From positions 1 to 64,000 of the forward strand of contig JBPYFK010000034.1 of assembly GCA_051984675.1 (NCBI GenBank): DNA of 64,000 nucleotides, read 5' to 3'. The notes beneath the pieces were generated by a model. That model did no database searches and had not been told where the DNA came from. It saw only the letters and a list, made by a program, of their open reading frames with translations. Of the stretch, positions 44,620-56,585 are shown in pieces. The position numbers and the translations under genes were made by a program. The DNA is from JBPYFK01 sp051984675. GTDB taxonomy: Bacteria > Actinomycetota > Actinomycetes > Mycobacteriales > Pseudonocardiaceae. Position 1 is the first letter of the stretch; each line of letters starts with the position of its first letter.

Positions 44620-45584
44620 GCGCACCCGACCCGCAACACGCACCGCTACCGCACGTCGCCCAGATCGACCCACTCGCCCCGGGTTCCGCCGGACGATACG
44701 CGGATGCGTTGGTGACGGTCATCCGTCACGGTAGCCCTCCCCGTGACATGCACTCGGAGGTCACGCGCACCCGGCACTTCTGCCTCCACCGCTATGATCC
44801 CCGGATCGAGATCGGCCACTGGCTGCGGCCGGAGAGCCTGGACAACGACCTCGCGGGCATCCTCGCCGACGAACTCTTCGCCCCGGGCTGGCTCAGTGGC
44901 GCAGAGATCTTCGAGCGAGTCTTCGCCGGCGTCGTCCGATCCATAGTGGACGATCCGCTGCATGCCTGGGCGAGCTTCTATGCCAATACCTTGAGGAAGA
45001 TCAAGGAATGCTGGGGTACGACGGCCGGCGAATACAGCGCGAACACGTTGTCCTCGATCACCGGCTTCGCTCCGGTGTACCGGCGAGCCATGCACCTGGT
45101 GCCGGCCGGGAGGGTCCTGGATATGGGCTCCTGCTTTGGTTTCCTGCCGTTGCTTCTCGCCGAGCGCGGCCGTAACACCGTCACGGCCACCGATATCGAG
45201 CCTGGCAGTATGCGACTGCTCCGGACAATCGCAGAACGGCGGTGTGCGCGGCTGGACACCCTGGTGTGCGACGCGACGCGGGTTCCGTTGCCGGACCAGT
45301 CGGTGGACACCGTCACGGCGGTGCACTTGTTGGAGCACCTCGACGCCGCGTACGGGCACGCAGTGCTTTCCGAGGCGCTGCGGCTCGCACGGCGGCGCGT
45401 CGTCGTCGCGGTGCCTTTCGAAGACGAACCGACCGCGGCCTACGGCCACCTGCGCACCTTCACGAAGGGAGAACTCGTCGAACTCGGCCAAGCCACCGGG
45501 TACGAGTTTCACGTGACCGACTACCACGGTGGTTGGCTGGTGGTCAACGCTGATCGAGCGGGAGGCGCGGACCTCACCCGCTAG
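44616..45584 (+). CDS. mftM: Mycofactocin oligosaccharide methyltransferase MftM
   Basis: About 322 residues, GTG start in the overlap with the VWA gene, preceded by GGAGGTG. N-terminal helical region, then a class I SAM methyltransferase domain: VLDMGSCFGFLPLLLAERG (motif I), TATDIEPGSM, LDTLVCDATRVPLPDQSVDTV (motif IV). Sequence and neighbourhood match MftM, which 2-O-methylates a glucose of the mycofactocin glycan chain in mycobacteria. It completes the cofactor pathway outside the main mft operon. Confidence 0.85.
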   Translation: MSAPDPQHAPLPHVAQIDPLAPGSAGRYADALVTVIRHGSPPRDMHSEVTRTRHFCLHRYDPRIEIGHWLRPESLDNDLAGILADELFAPGWLSGAEIFERVFAGVVRSIVDDPLHAWASFYANTLRKIKECWGTTAGEYSANTLSSITGFAPVYRRAMHLVPAGRVLDMGSCFGFLPLLLAERGRNTVTATDIEPGSMRLLRTIAERRCARLDTLVCDATRVPLPDQSVDTVTAVHLLEHLDAAYGHAVLSEALRLARRRVVVAVPFEDEPTAAYGHLRTFTKGELVELGQATGYEFHVTDYHGGWLVVNADRAGGADLTR

Positions 45585-45640
45585 CGCCGTATCAGCAGCC
45601 AGCCTTCCACGACGTCAAACGTCGTCACTACCCTGCCAGG

Positions 45641-45769
45641 CCAGGCCCCACACAAATCCACGTCCAGCTCCAGGTACACGCCGAACCCGTCAACGCCAAC
45701 GGCTACACCAACGACGCCTGGTCCTTCCTCCCCGACCAAGGCGGCGTCGTCAACAACATCTTCCGCTGA
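45641..45769 (+). pseudogene. SH3-like secreted protein, C-terminal remnant
   Basis: A plus-strand frame reads VQLQVHAEPVNANGYTND, then AWSFLPDQGGVVNNIFR and a stop at 45767-45769. The GYTNDAWSFL...NNI pattern resembles the C-terminal SH3-like unit of secreted actinobacterial proteins. Upstream in the same frame there is no start or signal peptide before the mftM stop. The 327-base gap 45585-45911 contains nothing else recognisable. Confidence 0.4.
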
Positions 45770-45911
45770 TAATGGTGGCGTTCGGCTTTGCGGTCGACTT
45801 CAGCCTGTTTAGTGGTTTGCCGGTCCATCACGTGTGATCCGCGGTCTTCCGGGACCGCGCCGCGGGTCTCGGCGAGTCGATCAAGCAAAGCAAACCTTCA
45901 CTGGTATGACA

Positions 45912-46601
45912 CTAGATCATGCCCACCTTGCTCGCCTCGAAGACCGCCTCGGCCCGGCTGGTCGCGCCGAGCTTGCGCATGATGTTGCGCACGTGGAATT
46001 TCACCGTCGTCTCCGAGATGAACAGCCTGCCCCCGATGTCGCGGTTGCTCAGCCCGTGGGCAAGCAGGCGCAGTACGTTGAGTTCCCGTTCGGTGAGGAA
46101 CGGTTCCGGGGTGGGCGCGTTCATGGACTGCACCATGGCCGCCGCCGATCGTGAGTCGAACGAACTCTCCCGCCGGGCCACCGCGCGAATCGAGCGGACC
46201 AGCTCAGTGGTGTCCACGTCCTTGACGACGTAACCGCGCGCACCGTGGTGGATCGCGTCGACGACAAGGCCACCGTCCAGGAAGGTGGTGAGCACCAGGA
46301 CACCGAGATCCGGGTATTTCTCGGTGAGCTGACCGCACAGCGCCAGACCCTCCGTGTTGTCACCGGTCGAGAGCTTGAGATCCAGCAGCACGATACTGGG
46401 TCGTGCCTGCTGGATCACCGCCAGCGCCTCGTCCACAGTAGACGCCTCTCCGACCACCCGCAGGTCGTCCTCGCGCTCCAGTACGGCGCGCAAACCGTGC
46501 CGGACAATCGCGTGGTCGTCCACCAGCACGATGCTGATCTCCGTCGCCTGGCTGGGCGCGGTCTCATGCTGTGCTGGTGTGACGTGCGGACTTCTCGTCA
46601 T
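45912..46601 (-). CDS. NarL-type response regulator (MnoR-like)
   Basis: About 229 residues. Receiver domain about 22-140 with acidic pocket VDDH and phospho-acceptor Asp74 in VLLDLKL; LuxR-type helix-turn-helix about 165-225 (LTERELNVLRLLAHGLSNRDIGGRLF). ATGA overlap with the kinase gene. In Mycobacterium smegmatis the equivalent pair MnoS/MnoR switches on the methanol dehydrogenase, and the gene neighbourhood is the same here. It may bind the CTACCTG/CAGGTAG palindromes. Confidence 0.85.
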   Translation of the reverse strand: MTRSPHVTPAQHETAPSQATEISIVLVDDHAIVRHGLRAVLEREDDLRVVGEASTVDEALAVIQQARPSIVLLDLKLSTGDNTEGLALCGQLTEKYPDLGVLVLTTFLDGGLVVDAIHHGARGYVVKDVDTTELVRSIRAVARRESSFDSRSAAAMVQSMNAPTPEPFLTERELNVLRLLAHGLSNRDIGGRLFISETTVKFHVRNIMRKLGATSRAEAVFEASKVGMI

Positions 46602-47980
46602 ACCGCCACCTCCGTAGAACTGGACGGCGTAAACGGGACCCGCAGCTGCAGCGAGATTCCCCCCATCCGCGACCGCCGGATCGTCAACGTGCCCTGGAGT
46701 TCCTCTGCCCGTGCCACCATGTTCGCCAGGCCCTGGTGCCGACCGGCGAGATCCGCCGCCGAGGACAACCGCAGTGACCTACGCAGCTGCGCCGGATCAC
46801 CGATGCCATCATCGGACACGGTCAGCCGGAGATGGTCCTGCTTGTAGACCAAGTGCACCACGGACCTCGTGGCACAGGCGTGCGCCACCGTGTTGAACAG
46901 CGCTTCCCCCGTCAACCGCAGGATCGAGTTCTCCGCTTCGGGCGGCAGTGGCGCGGGCGTGCCCTCCACTCGCACCTCCACCTTCAGATCGCTGGGGAGA
47001 TGCACTGTGGACAGTTGCTTCAGCAGTACCGGCAGCGATCCCGGTGGTTCCTCAGCACTGTGGTGCAGCGCGTAGATCGCGGCACGGAGCCGCTCCACCG
47101 CCTGCTGGGTCAGGCTCTTCGCCGGTGCGAGCTGCTCCGCGATCCGTGCGGCCTCCGGCCCCATGTCCCCCAGCTCTGACCTGCACACCTCGATCGTCAT
47201 GCCGGCACTGAGCACGTACTGGGTGACCGTGTCGTGCAACTCCCGCGCGATGCGGTGCCGCTCGTCGTCCAGCGCCTGGCGCTGCATGGCCTCCACGAGG
47301 CGGCGCTGCGTCTCCTGCAGCTCGGCGTTGCGGGCCGCGAGGTCGCGGGCCTGCTTGGCCGCGGCTTCGGACAGGCGCTCGGTGCGACCGCGAAGCTGCG
47401 CTGCCGCGTGGAACAGGAACGAGTTGTGCAGCGCGACGGCGGCCTGGTTCGCGAGCACGCGCAAGATCGCGAGGTCGGTGTCCGCGACGGAGACCTCGCT
47501 GCCGGGCGAGCCGACGATGCCGCCGACCGGCTCGCCGTCCAGCGTCATAGGGGCTCGCACCCACCCAGGCCCGCTGGGGGTGAGCTCGACCTCCCACGGC
47601 CGTGACCGCACTGTCTCCAGTTGCTCGGCGGCCTCGGCCGGTAGCTTCTCCTCGTCGTCGATCAGGTTCCCGTTCCACAGCAGCAGGAAACGGGGACGCG
47701 CGGCGCGCAGCGCACCATCGGCGATCGCGAGAAGTAGCCAGCTCGCCTGCAGATGCTCGGCTGCTGCCCGCACCACGGCTTCGACGAGGGTGCGCGGGCC
47801 TTCCACGGTCCGCACCAACGCACGAGAGATGCGGTCCAGCGCCTGCACTGTGTACTCCAAGCGCTCGGCCGAGCGGACGTACTCGGGATAGAACGACCGC
47901 TTGCCGGAACGCAGCCCGGTCAGCGCACCGAGGTCGGCCTGACCATGGGTGCTGCCTGTGAACGACTTGCGCGCTGCCAC
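46598..47980 (-). CDS. GAF-domain sensor histidine kinase (MnoS-like)
   Basis: About 460 residues, GTG start. No membrane segment, so a cytosolic sensor. GAF domain about 60-190, coiled coil about 192-245, HisKA_3 dimerisation domain with phospho-acceptor His249 (HRIARELHDTVTQYVLSAG), and an ATPase domain about 340-450 with DDGIGD and GLANMVARAEEL. It pairs with the response regulator immediately downstream. It starts seven bases after the alcohol dehydrogenase stop, so the three genes form one operon. The signal is probably an alcohol or aldehyde. Confidence 0.85.
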   Translation of the reverse strand: MAARKSFTGSTHGQADLGALTGLRSGKRSFYPEYVRSAERLEYTVQALDRISRALVRTVEGPRTLVEAVVRAAAEHLQASWLLLAIADGALRAARPRFLLLWNGNLIDDEEKLPAEAAEQLETVRSRPWEVELTPSGPGWVRAPMTLDGEPVGGIVGSPGSEVSVADTDLAILRVLANQAAVALHNSFLFHAAAQLRGRTERLSEAAAKQARDLAARNAELQETQRRLVEAMQRQALDDERHRIARELHDTVTQYVLSAGMTIEVCRSELGDMGPEAARIAEQLAPAKSLTQQAVERLRAAIYALHHSAEEPPGSLPVLLKQLSTVHLPSDLKVEVRVEGTPAPLPPEAENSILRLTGEALFNTVAHACATRSVVHLVYKQDHLRLTVSDDGIGDPAQLRRSLRLSSAADLAGRHQGLANMVARAEELQGTLTIRRSRMGGISLQLRVPFTPSSSTEVAV

Positions 47981-47987
47981 CGCTGCC

Positions 47988-49298
47988 TCACAGTGCTGCC
48001 CGGAAGAGCTGCTCGATGTCCGCCGCCGAAGCGTCCCGTGGGTTGGTCGTCAGGCAGGCGTCTTTCAACGTCGTCCGCGCCAGCAGTGGAATATCCACTT
48101 CGGTCACCCCGAGCGAGCTCAACCCCTTCGGAACGCCCACCACGTCGGCCAGCTCCCGTACCCGATCCGCCAGCACGTGTGCGATCTCCCAGGCCGGGAC
48201 CCCAGCTGTCTCGATACCGACCGCCGACGCCAGCGGCACGTAGGGCGCGGGGTCTTCCTCAGCGTTGAACCGGATCACGTGCGGCAGCAGCACCCCGTTG
48301 ATCACGCCGTGCGGCGCGTCCAGCAGCCCACCGACCTGGTGGCTCATCGCGTGGGTCGCGCCGAGGATGGCGTTGGTGAAGGCCATCCCCGCTTCCAGGG
48401 CTCCCTGCGCCATCGCGACCCTCGGCTCGGCCTCGGTCGGCCGGAACATGGTGCGCGCGAGGTTGCTGGTGATCAGCTGCGCGGCGTGCAGGGAGTGCTG
48501 ATCGGTGAGGGTGTTGCGGGCACGCGACACGAAGGACTCCATCGCGTGGGTCAGCGCGTCCAACCCGGTGGCCGCGTTCAGCCAGTCCGGCATCGTGATC
48601 AGCAGCCGAGGGTCCACCAGCGAGATGTCCGGTACCAGGGTCCGACTCAGGATCGTGATCTTGGTGGCGGCGGCGGTGTCGGTGATGATCGCGAACTGCG
48701 ACACGTCCGCGCCGGTTCCCGACGTCGAAGGTGCCATGACCAGCGGCGGGATCGGGTGAACGACCTTGTCCACGCCCTCGTAGCCGAGAATGCGCCCGCC
48801 GTTTCCGGACAGGATCGCCACACCCTTGGCCGCGTCGATCACCGACCCGCCGCCGACTCCGATGATCACGTCGCTGCCGCTGTCGGCGTACCGCTCGAAC
48901 GCGGCCTCCACCTCGTGGTCCTTGGGGTTCGGCGTGACCCGGTCCCACACGACCGGCGGCAGGCCCGCCTGCCCGAGATGCCCGACCGCCTCGGTGACCC
49001 AGCCGGCCTCGGTGAGTCCCGGGTCGGTGACCAGGAACGGCCGCCGGGCACCGAGCCGCAGGGCGCAGTGGCCCAGCTCCGCCAGCGCGCCTGGGCCGAA
49101 CACGATCTCTGGAACGTGGAACTTCGCGAGTGCGTCCGTCTGGGTCGCGGCGCCCCGCGAACCCTCCCGTACCGCTTGCGGACCGTCCAGTTCCGTTACG
49201 CCGGCGGGCCGGTCCGTCTCGACGGCTGCCGGCTGCCTGAGACCTTGCTGCCCACGATCGGGCTGCCCAAGTCTGGGCACCCGGCTTCGCACGGTCAT
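47988..49298 (-). CDS. Iron-type alcohol dehydrogenase (1,3-propanediol dehydrogenase-like)
   Basis: About 436 residues. Iron-containing alcohol dehydrogenase: IIGVGGGSVIDAAKG (cofactor loop), APSTSGTGADVSQ, metal residues in GLDALTHAMESFVSR and ATHAMSHQVGGLLDAPHGVINGVLLPHV. The N-terminal 60 residues are low complexity and unusual for the family. The homologous gene sits beside mnoS/mnoR in mycobacteria. It may be a second mycofactocin- or NAD-linked alcohol dehydrogenase. The ATG follows TTGGAGGACG; longer frame to 49409 rejected. Confidence 0.85.
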   Translation of the reverse strand: MTVRSRVPRLGQPDRGQQGLRQPAAVETDRPAGVTELDGPQAVREGSRGAATQTDALAKFHVPEIVFGPGALAELGHCALRLGARRPFLVTDPGLTEAGWVTEAVGHLGQAGLPPVVWDRVTPNPKDHEVEAAFERYADSGSDVIIGVGGGSVIDAAKGVAILSGNGGRILGYEGVDKVVHPIPPLVMAPSTSGTGADVSQFAIITDTAAATKITILSRTLVPDISLVDPRLLITMPDWLNAATGLDALTHAMESFVSRARNTLTDQHSLHAAQLITSNLARTMFRPTEAEPRVAMAQGALEAGMAFTNAILGATHAMSHQVGGLLDAPHGVINGVLLPHVIRFNAEEDPAPYVPLASAVGIETAGVPAWEIAHVLADRVRELADVVGVPKGLSSLGVTEVDIPLLARTTLKDACLTTNPRDASAADIEQLFRAAL

Positions 49299-49490
49299 GG
49301 TGGCGTCCTCCAAGCACGATGGCGGGGGAACTGCGCGGCGCGGAGGCGCGTGCGGATCTCGAAAATCCGTCGATCCGCCGGTGGGACTCGCCGATCTCAG
49401 CAGCATCATAGCTCCCTGAGTGATTCAGACCACATGGTTGAAGCTACGATTCGCAGCCGGGGTCGCCCACCCTCCGGCAGGGCACACGAG

Positions 49491-49511
49491 CCTGACCGAT
49501 CGGATAGGTAG
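49491..49511. promoter_or_regulatory. Second copy of the CTACCTG/CAGGTAG-type motif
   Basis: Matches 40252-40272 at 20 of 21 bases (the CCTG-A-CCGATCGG-A core followed by TAGGTAG instead of CAGGTAG); the left arm is weaker here (GAGCCTG). It lies about 193 bases before the alcohol dehydrogenase-kinase-regulator operon and just after the acetyl-CoA synthetase stop. Confidence 0.65.
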
Positions 49512-49520
49512 CCGGTCCGC

Positions 49521-51470
<1,950 letters not shown>

Positions 51471-51546
51471 CGTGCTTTCTCCGTGCAGGTCCGAATGGGG
51501 AATCCGTCCCCAGTGGCGCGCTCGGCGGTCCACTGAGGACGGATGC

Positions 51547-51927
51547 TCAGGCGAGCCCGAACGCGGCGAGCTCGTCGTCGGTGAGCAGTCGAGAACGGAT
51601 CAGGAAACGCACACCTTCCGGGGCTTCCAGGGAGAACCCGCTCCCCCGCCCGGGAACCACGTCGATGGTCAGGTGGGTGTGCTTCCAGTACTCGAACTGC
51701 GCTGCCGACATCCACACCGGGATCGGCTCGGTGACGCCCTCGGCGTCGACGTCGCCCAGGTGGACGTCGGAGTCCCCGGTGCGGAACTCGCCGGCCGGGT
51801 AACACATCGGCGCGCTGCCGTCACAGCAGCCACCGGACTGGTGAAACATCAGCGGCCCGTGCTGGTCGTGGAGGCGACGCAGCAGCCGCGCCGCCTCCCC
51901 AGTGAGCGCCACGCGCGAATAGCTCAT
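51547..51927 (-). CDS. DUF779 protein
   Basis: About 126 residues. Cys-rich loop FHQSGGCCDGSAPMCY (about residues 29-44), a conserved feature of DUF779, plus a beta-rich remainder (THLTIDVVPGRGSGFSLEAPEG). Genes of this family regularly follow aldehyde dehydrogenases such as the one 13 bases upstream. The Cys cluster suggests metal or redox binding. No reaction is established. Confidence 0.85.
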   Translation of the reverse strand: MSYSRVALTGEAARLLRRLHDQHGPLMFHQSGGCCDGSAPMCYPAGEFRTGDSDVHLGDVDAEGVTEPIPVWMSAAQFEYWKHTHLTIDVVPGRGSGFSLEAPEGVRFLIRSRLLTDDELAAFGLA

Positions 51928-51940
51928 GGCCGTCCCCGCA

Positions 51941-53464
<1,524 letters not shown>

Positions 53465-53523
53465 GAGCTACCTCCTGGAAGGAAACGAGGGGAGATAGCC
53501 CGTGAGCGTGGTCAGTCACACGT

Positions 53524-53538
53524 TGCAACGCCGTTGCA
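53524..53538. promoter_or_regulatory. TGCAACG/CGTTGCA palindrome before aldehyde dehydrogenase
   Basis: Seven-base arms with a single C between them, a perfect inverted repeat in the 226-base gap between the aldehyde dehydrogenase and the divergent regulator. Likely an operator for that regulator. Confidence 0.5.
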
Positions 53539-53690
53539 TCGGACGAACGCCGAGGTGAACCTGCCCGAACGGACAGTCTTGGGCGGCAGCACGCGCGGTG
53601 GTCTTGTTCGCCGTGCCCGCCCTCGTCATCATGGGCGACTATCCAGTGCCAGCGTTATGCCACGGATCACGCTTTCCGCCAGGAGGCAGG

Positions 53691-55199
53691 GTGACCACCG
53701 ACGACGAGTGCGTGACAGCGGAGTTGCTCGCCGACCCGATCGAGTACGCATCGTTACTTGAGCGCGTCTGGGACGCGGTGCTCAGCGGCGCGCCTTCGCC
53801 GAAGTCTCCCCGGCCGCTGATCTCGGACTCGTGGCAACGTTCGCTGGCCGCGGAGGTCAACCCGGAAGGCCGGGAAGCACCCGTGGTCTGCGAGCACGCC
53901 GAGGTTCAGGACATCCGCGCGGCCCACCCGCTGGCCGCCGCGATCCCCGTCCTGCGGGACACCGTGCTCAGCGTCGCGGACGAGGCGATGCACATCATGA
54001 TCGTCACCGACCGGGACGGCCTGATCCTGTGGCGCGAGGGCCATGCCGACGTCGCGCGGCGCGCCGACCGCGTCCGGCTCACCGAAGGCACGCGGTGGGC
54101 CGAGGAAGCCATCGGCACCAACGCCATGGGTACCACGCTCGCCGTCGGCAAGCCGGTGCAGATCTACTCGGCGGAGCACCTGGTGCGCAGGTACCACGAC
54201 TGGACGTGCGCGGCGAGCCCCATCCACGACCCCGACAGCGGCGACCTCCTCGGATCGATCGACATCAGCGGGCCGCTCCGCACCGTCCACCCGGCGATGG
54301 TCGCACTCGTCACGGCGGCTGCACAGCTCGCCGAAAGTCACCTGCGCGCGCAGATGGCCGCCCGCGACGAGCGACTGCGCGCCAAGAACATGCCGCACCT
54401 GCGTGGCTTGCGCGGTGAAGCCGGCGCGCTGCTCACCCCGACCGGCCGGGTTCTCGCGATCGAGCGTGGCGAGGGACTCCAGCTGCCCGAGCGGATCGAT
54501 GTCAGCGGCGCACACGGTCGAGTCCTGCTCGCGGACGGGCGGGAAGCCGTTCTCGAAACCCTCGCCGAAGGGCTGCTGCTTCGCCTGCCCACCACGTCTC
54601 GTGGGCGGACCCCACACCGACCAGCCCTTTCGCTGTCCTTTTTGGACCATGGTGGGCCGACCGCTGTGCTCGATGGCCAGGAAGTAACGCTGACGACCCG
54701 GCATGCCGAGATCCTCGCGCTTCTCGCGATGCAACCGCACGGTCTGTCCGCCGAGCGTCTCGCGCTCCAGCTCTACGGCGAGCGTGGTAATGCCGTCACC
54801 GCCCGCGCGGAAATTCACCGACTCCGGGCCCATCTTGGTGAGCACGTGATCGGCACCAAGCCCTACCGGCTGCATGCCCAGATCGACGCCGACTTCCTGA
54901 CCGTCCACAAAGCTCTGCGCGCGGGGAACCTCAAGACTGCCTTGGAGTCGTACGGGGGCCCGCTACTGGACGCCTCCGAAGCACCCGCCATCCGCGCCGA
55001 GCGTGAAGAGTTGTTCGCCTCGCTGCGCAACGCGGTTCTCGACGGAGGCGACGTCGAAGCGCTGTGGTCGCTTTTCTGTGCCGAGCCCACCGACGACCTG
55101 GAAGTGCTCGGGCAACTGGCACACCGCCTACCGCGCCACGACCCGCGCCGGCACACGGTTACAGCAAGGATGCAGCGCGTTCTGGCCGAAGAGGAGTGA
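53691..55199 (+). CDS. GAF-domain transcriptional regulator
   Basis: About 502 residues, GTG start after AGGAGGCAGG. N-terminal AcoR-like part (SDSWQRSL), GAF sensor domain about 70-230 (EAIGTNAMGTTLAVGKPVQIYSAEHLVRRYHDWTCAASPIHDP). It lacks the sigma-54 AAA+ domain of AcoR. Instead, the C-terminal part (about 325-500) has a winged-helix OmpR-like segment (LTTRHAEILALLAMQPHGLSAERLALQLYG, ARAEIHRLRAHLG) followed by a helical BTAD-like region. Divergent from the aldehyde dehydrogenase, probably its activator in response to an aldehyde or alcohol. Confidence 0.8.
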   Translation: MTTDDECVTAELLADPIEYASLLERVWDAVLSGAPSPKSPRPLISDSWQRSLAAEVNPEGREAPVVCEHAEVQDIRAAHPLAAAIPVLRDTVLSVADEAMHIMIVTDRDGLILWREGHADVARRADRVRLTEGTRWAEEAIGTNAMGTTLAVGKPVQIYSAEHLVRRYHDWTCAASPIHDPDSGDLLGSIDISGPLRTVHPAMVALVTAAAQLAESHLRAQMAARDERLRAKNMPHLRGLRGEAGALLTPTGRVLAIERGEGLQLPERIDVSGAHGRVLLADGREAVLETLAEGLLLRLPTTSRGRTPHRPALSLSFLDHGGPTAVLDGQEVTLTTRHAEILALLAMQPHGLSAERLALQLYGERGNAVTARAEIHRLRAHLGEHVIGTKPYRLHAQIDADFLTVHKALRAGNLKTALESYGGPLLDASEAPAIRAEREELFASLRNAVLDGGDVEALWSLFCAEPTDDLEVLGQLAHRLPRHDPRRHTVTARMQRVLAEEE

Positions 55200-55245
55200 T
55201 GAGGGCCACGGCGGTACCTGCCTCTCTCGGCAGACGCTGTCAACC

Positions 55246-55386
55246 CTACTGCTCAGCAAGCGCTCTTCGCCGCCCCGCCCATTCCGAGTGCCGCCACTTC
55301 TCGGGCAGAACTTCGAGACATTCTGCGGCAGCGCGGCGCGCTTGCCGCAGGTCTCCCAGAGCCCGCAAGACGAATCCTCGCTGTCC
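55246..55386 (-). pseudogene. TPR-like regulator C-terminal remnant
   Basis: Minus-strand frame ending GFVLRALGDLRQARRAAAEC, then LEVLPEKWRHSEWAGRRRAL and a stop at 55246. It resembles the last TPR repeats of actinobacterial XRE-TPR regulators. No start or upstream domain is present. The 301-base gap 55200-55500 holds nothing else recognisable. Confidence 0.35.
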
Positions 55387-55500
55387 CAGAAACCGCTTCC
55401 ACCAACTCCGACCGGGACATACCCATACCGGGGGCTGCACGTGAAGGTGTGGCTTCACGGGCTGCGCGCAAGCGATCGTTCGGCGCTGGCATAGCCAGAG

Positions 55501-56418
55501 TCACTGGTAATACAGGATGCACCAGCAGAGTGTGTCTCCTGTCGTGCAGGCGGGCTCGGTCTGCGCCTGCATCAGCGCGGAGTTGTGGAACGGCACACCA
55601 CCCCACTTGCTCCACAGGTCGGTCGCCATGCCGACGGCATGGGGCTGCACGCTCGGGTTGTCGGTGCCCACGAAGCTGTGGAAGCTCGTGTCGTAATCCT
55701 TCCACCCGTTGAAGTACCAGGCCGAGTCGTACCAGTCCTCCGTGCCGGTCGAAACGATCGCCGGGCTGGCCTCGCCGTCGACCTGGATGGAGATGTTCCG
55801 CTCCATCCACGAGTCGTTGACGGCGTTGATGCCACCGACCTGCGAGTGGTAGACGATCCAGCCGGGACCGCCACTGATGTTGGCCAGCGTGGTGACATCG
55901 CCAGCGGCACGCGTGACGGCCTGGTCGAGATACCGGGCACCCTGCTGGCGCAGCCGCTGGCCGTTCGCCTCGTCGGTCGACGTCAGCGCGTAGGTGGCCA
56001 TGGAGTAGATAACCGCCTGCTGGGTCGTGCTCGGGTTGTAGTAGGCGATCCTGATGTGTGCTCCGAACGGCATCGGGAAGGTGATCAGGAAGCCGGTGTC
56101 GTCGTTGTTGGAGTTGATCTCCGCGTGCAGGTGCGCGCACGAGTGGGTGCCGTTGGCCGCGCCAGCGCCCCAGTGCGTCACGAGCAACGTCCCGAAATCG
56201 ATGTCGATCGAGGGTGACGATGCTCCGTCGTAGTAGACACGCAGGCGGCCATCGAGCGCTGGCATGTTGCCGCCGCCGAGTGCCATCCACAGCGACGCGA
56301 CGTTTCCCGGACCGTTGATGTCCAGCAGCGGATACTCGCTCTGGTACCCGACCCGCACGTTTTCGACCTTGGCCAGGAACAGTTTGTCCTGACGGAGTTC
56401 GGCCAACGGGTTAGCCAT
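55501..56418 (-). CDS. DUF2961 / GH172-family glycoside hydrolase
   Basis: About 305 residues. DUF2961 jelly-roll features: GNVASLWMALGGG, LRVYYDGASSPSIDIDFGTLL, and the conserved STGTEDWYDSAWYFNGW (Glu and Asp candidates for catalysis). GH172 enzymes act on alpha-D-fructofuranosides or D-arabinofuranosides, including D-arabinan of actinobacterial walls. No signal peptide is seen, so it may be cytosolic. The ATG follows GGGGAGGGATCAGG. Cysteines near the end (ACTTGDTLCWC) are unusual. Confidence 0.8.
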   Translation of the reverse strand: MANPLAELRQDKLFLAKVENVRVGYQSEYPLLDINGPGNVASLWMALGGGNMPALDGRLRVYYDGASSPSIDIDFGTLLVTHWGAGAANGTHSCAHLHAEINSNNDDTGFLITFPMPFGAHIRIAYYNPSTTQQAVIYSMATYALTSTDEANGQRLRQQGARYLDQAVTRAAGDVTTLANISGGPGWIVYHSQVGGINAVNDSWMERNISIQVDGEASPAIVSTGTEDWYDSAWYFNGWKDYDTSFHSFVGTDNPSVQPHAVGMATDLWSKWGGVPFHNSALMQAQTEPACTTGDTLCWCILYYQ

Positions 56419-56532
56419 CCTGATCCCTCCCCAGCAAGCGAGTGCCCGATGCTCGCGTGTCTTGTCCACTACCAGCTTGCGTAGTTGAGGATGCCAGCGA
56501 AATACGGCACAGGTGTTGGTTTTGCGACCATG

Positions 56533-56574
56533 CGTTACGCCATCACGGGGCCGAACACCCGTGATGGCGTAACG
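56533..56574 (-). terminator. 17-bp stem hairpin after the polyol dehydrogenase
   Basis: Arms 56533-56549 and 56558-56574 are perfect 17-base complements (CGTTACGCCATCACGGG) with an eight-base loop. It begins 12 bases past the dehydrogenase stop on the minus strand. No T-run follows, but the stem is the strongest in the window. Confidence 0.7.
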
Positions 56575-56585
56575 GTGGTCGCTCA

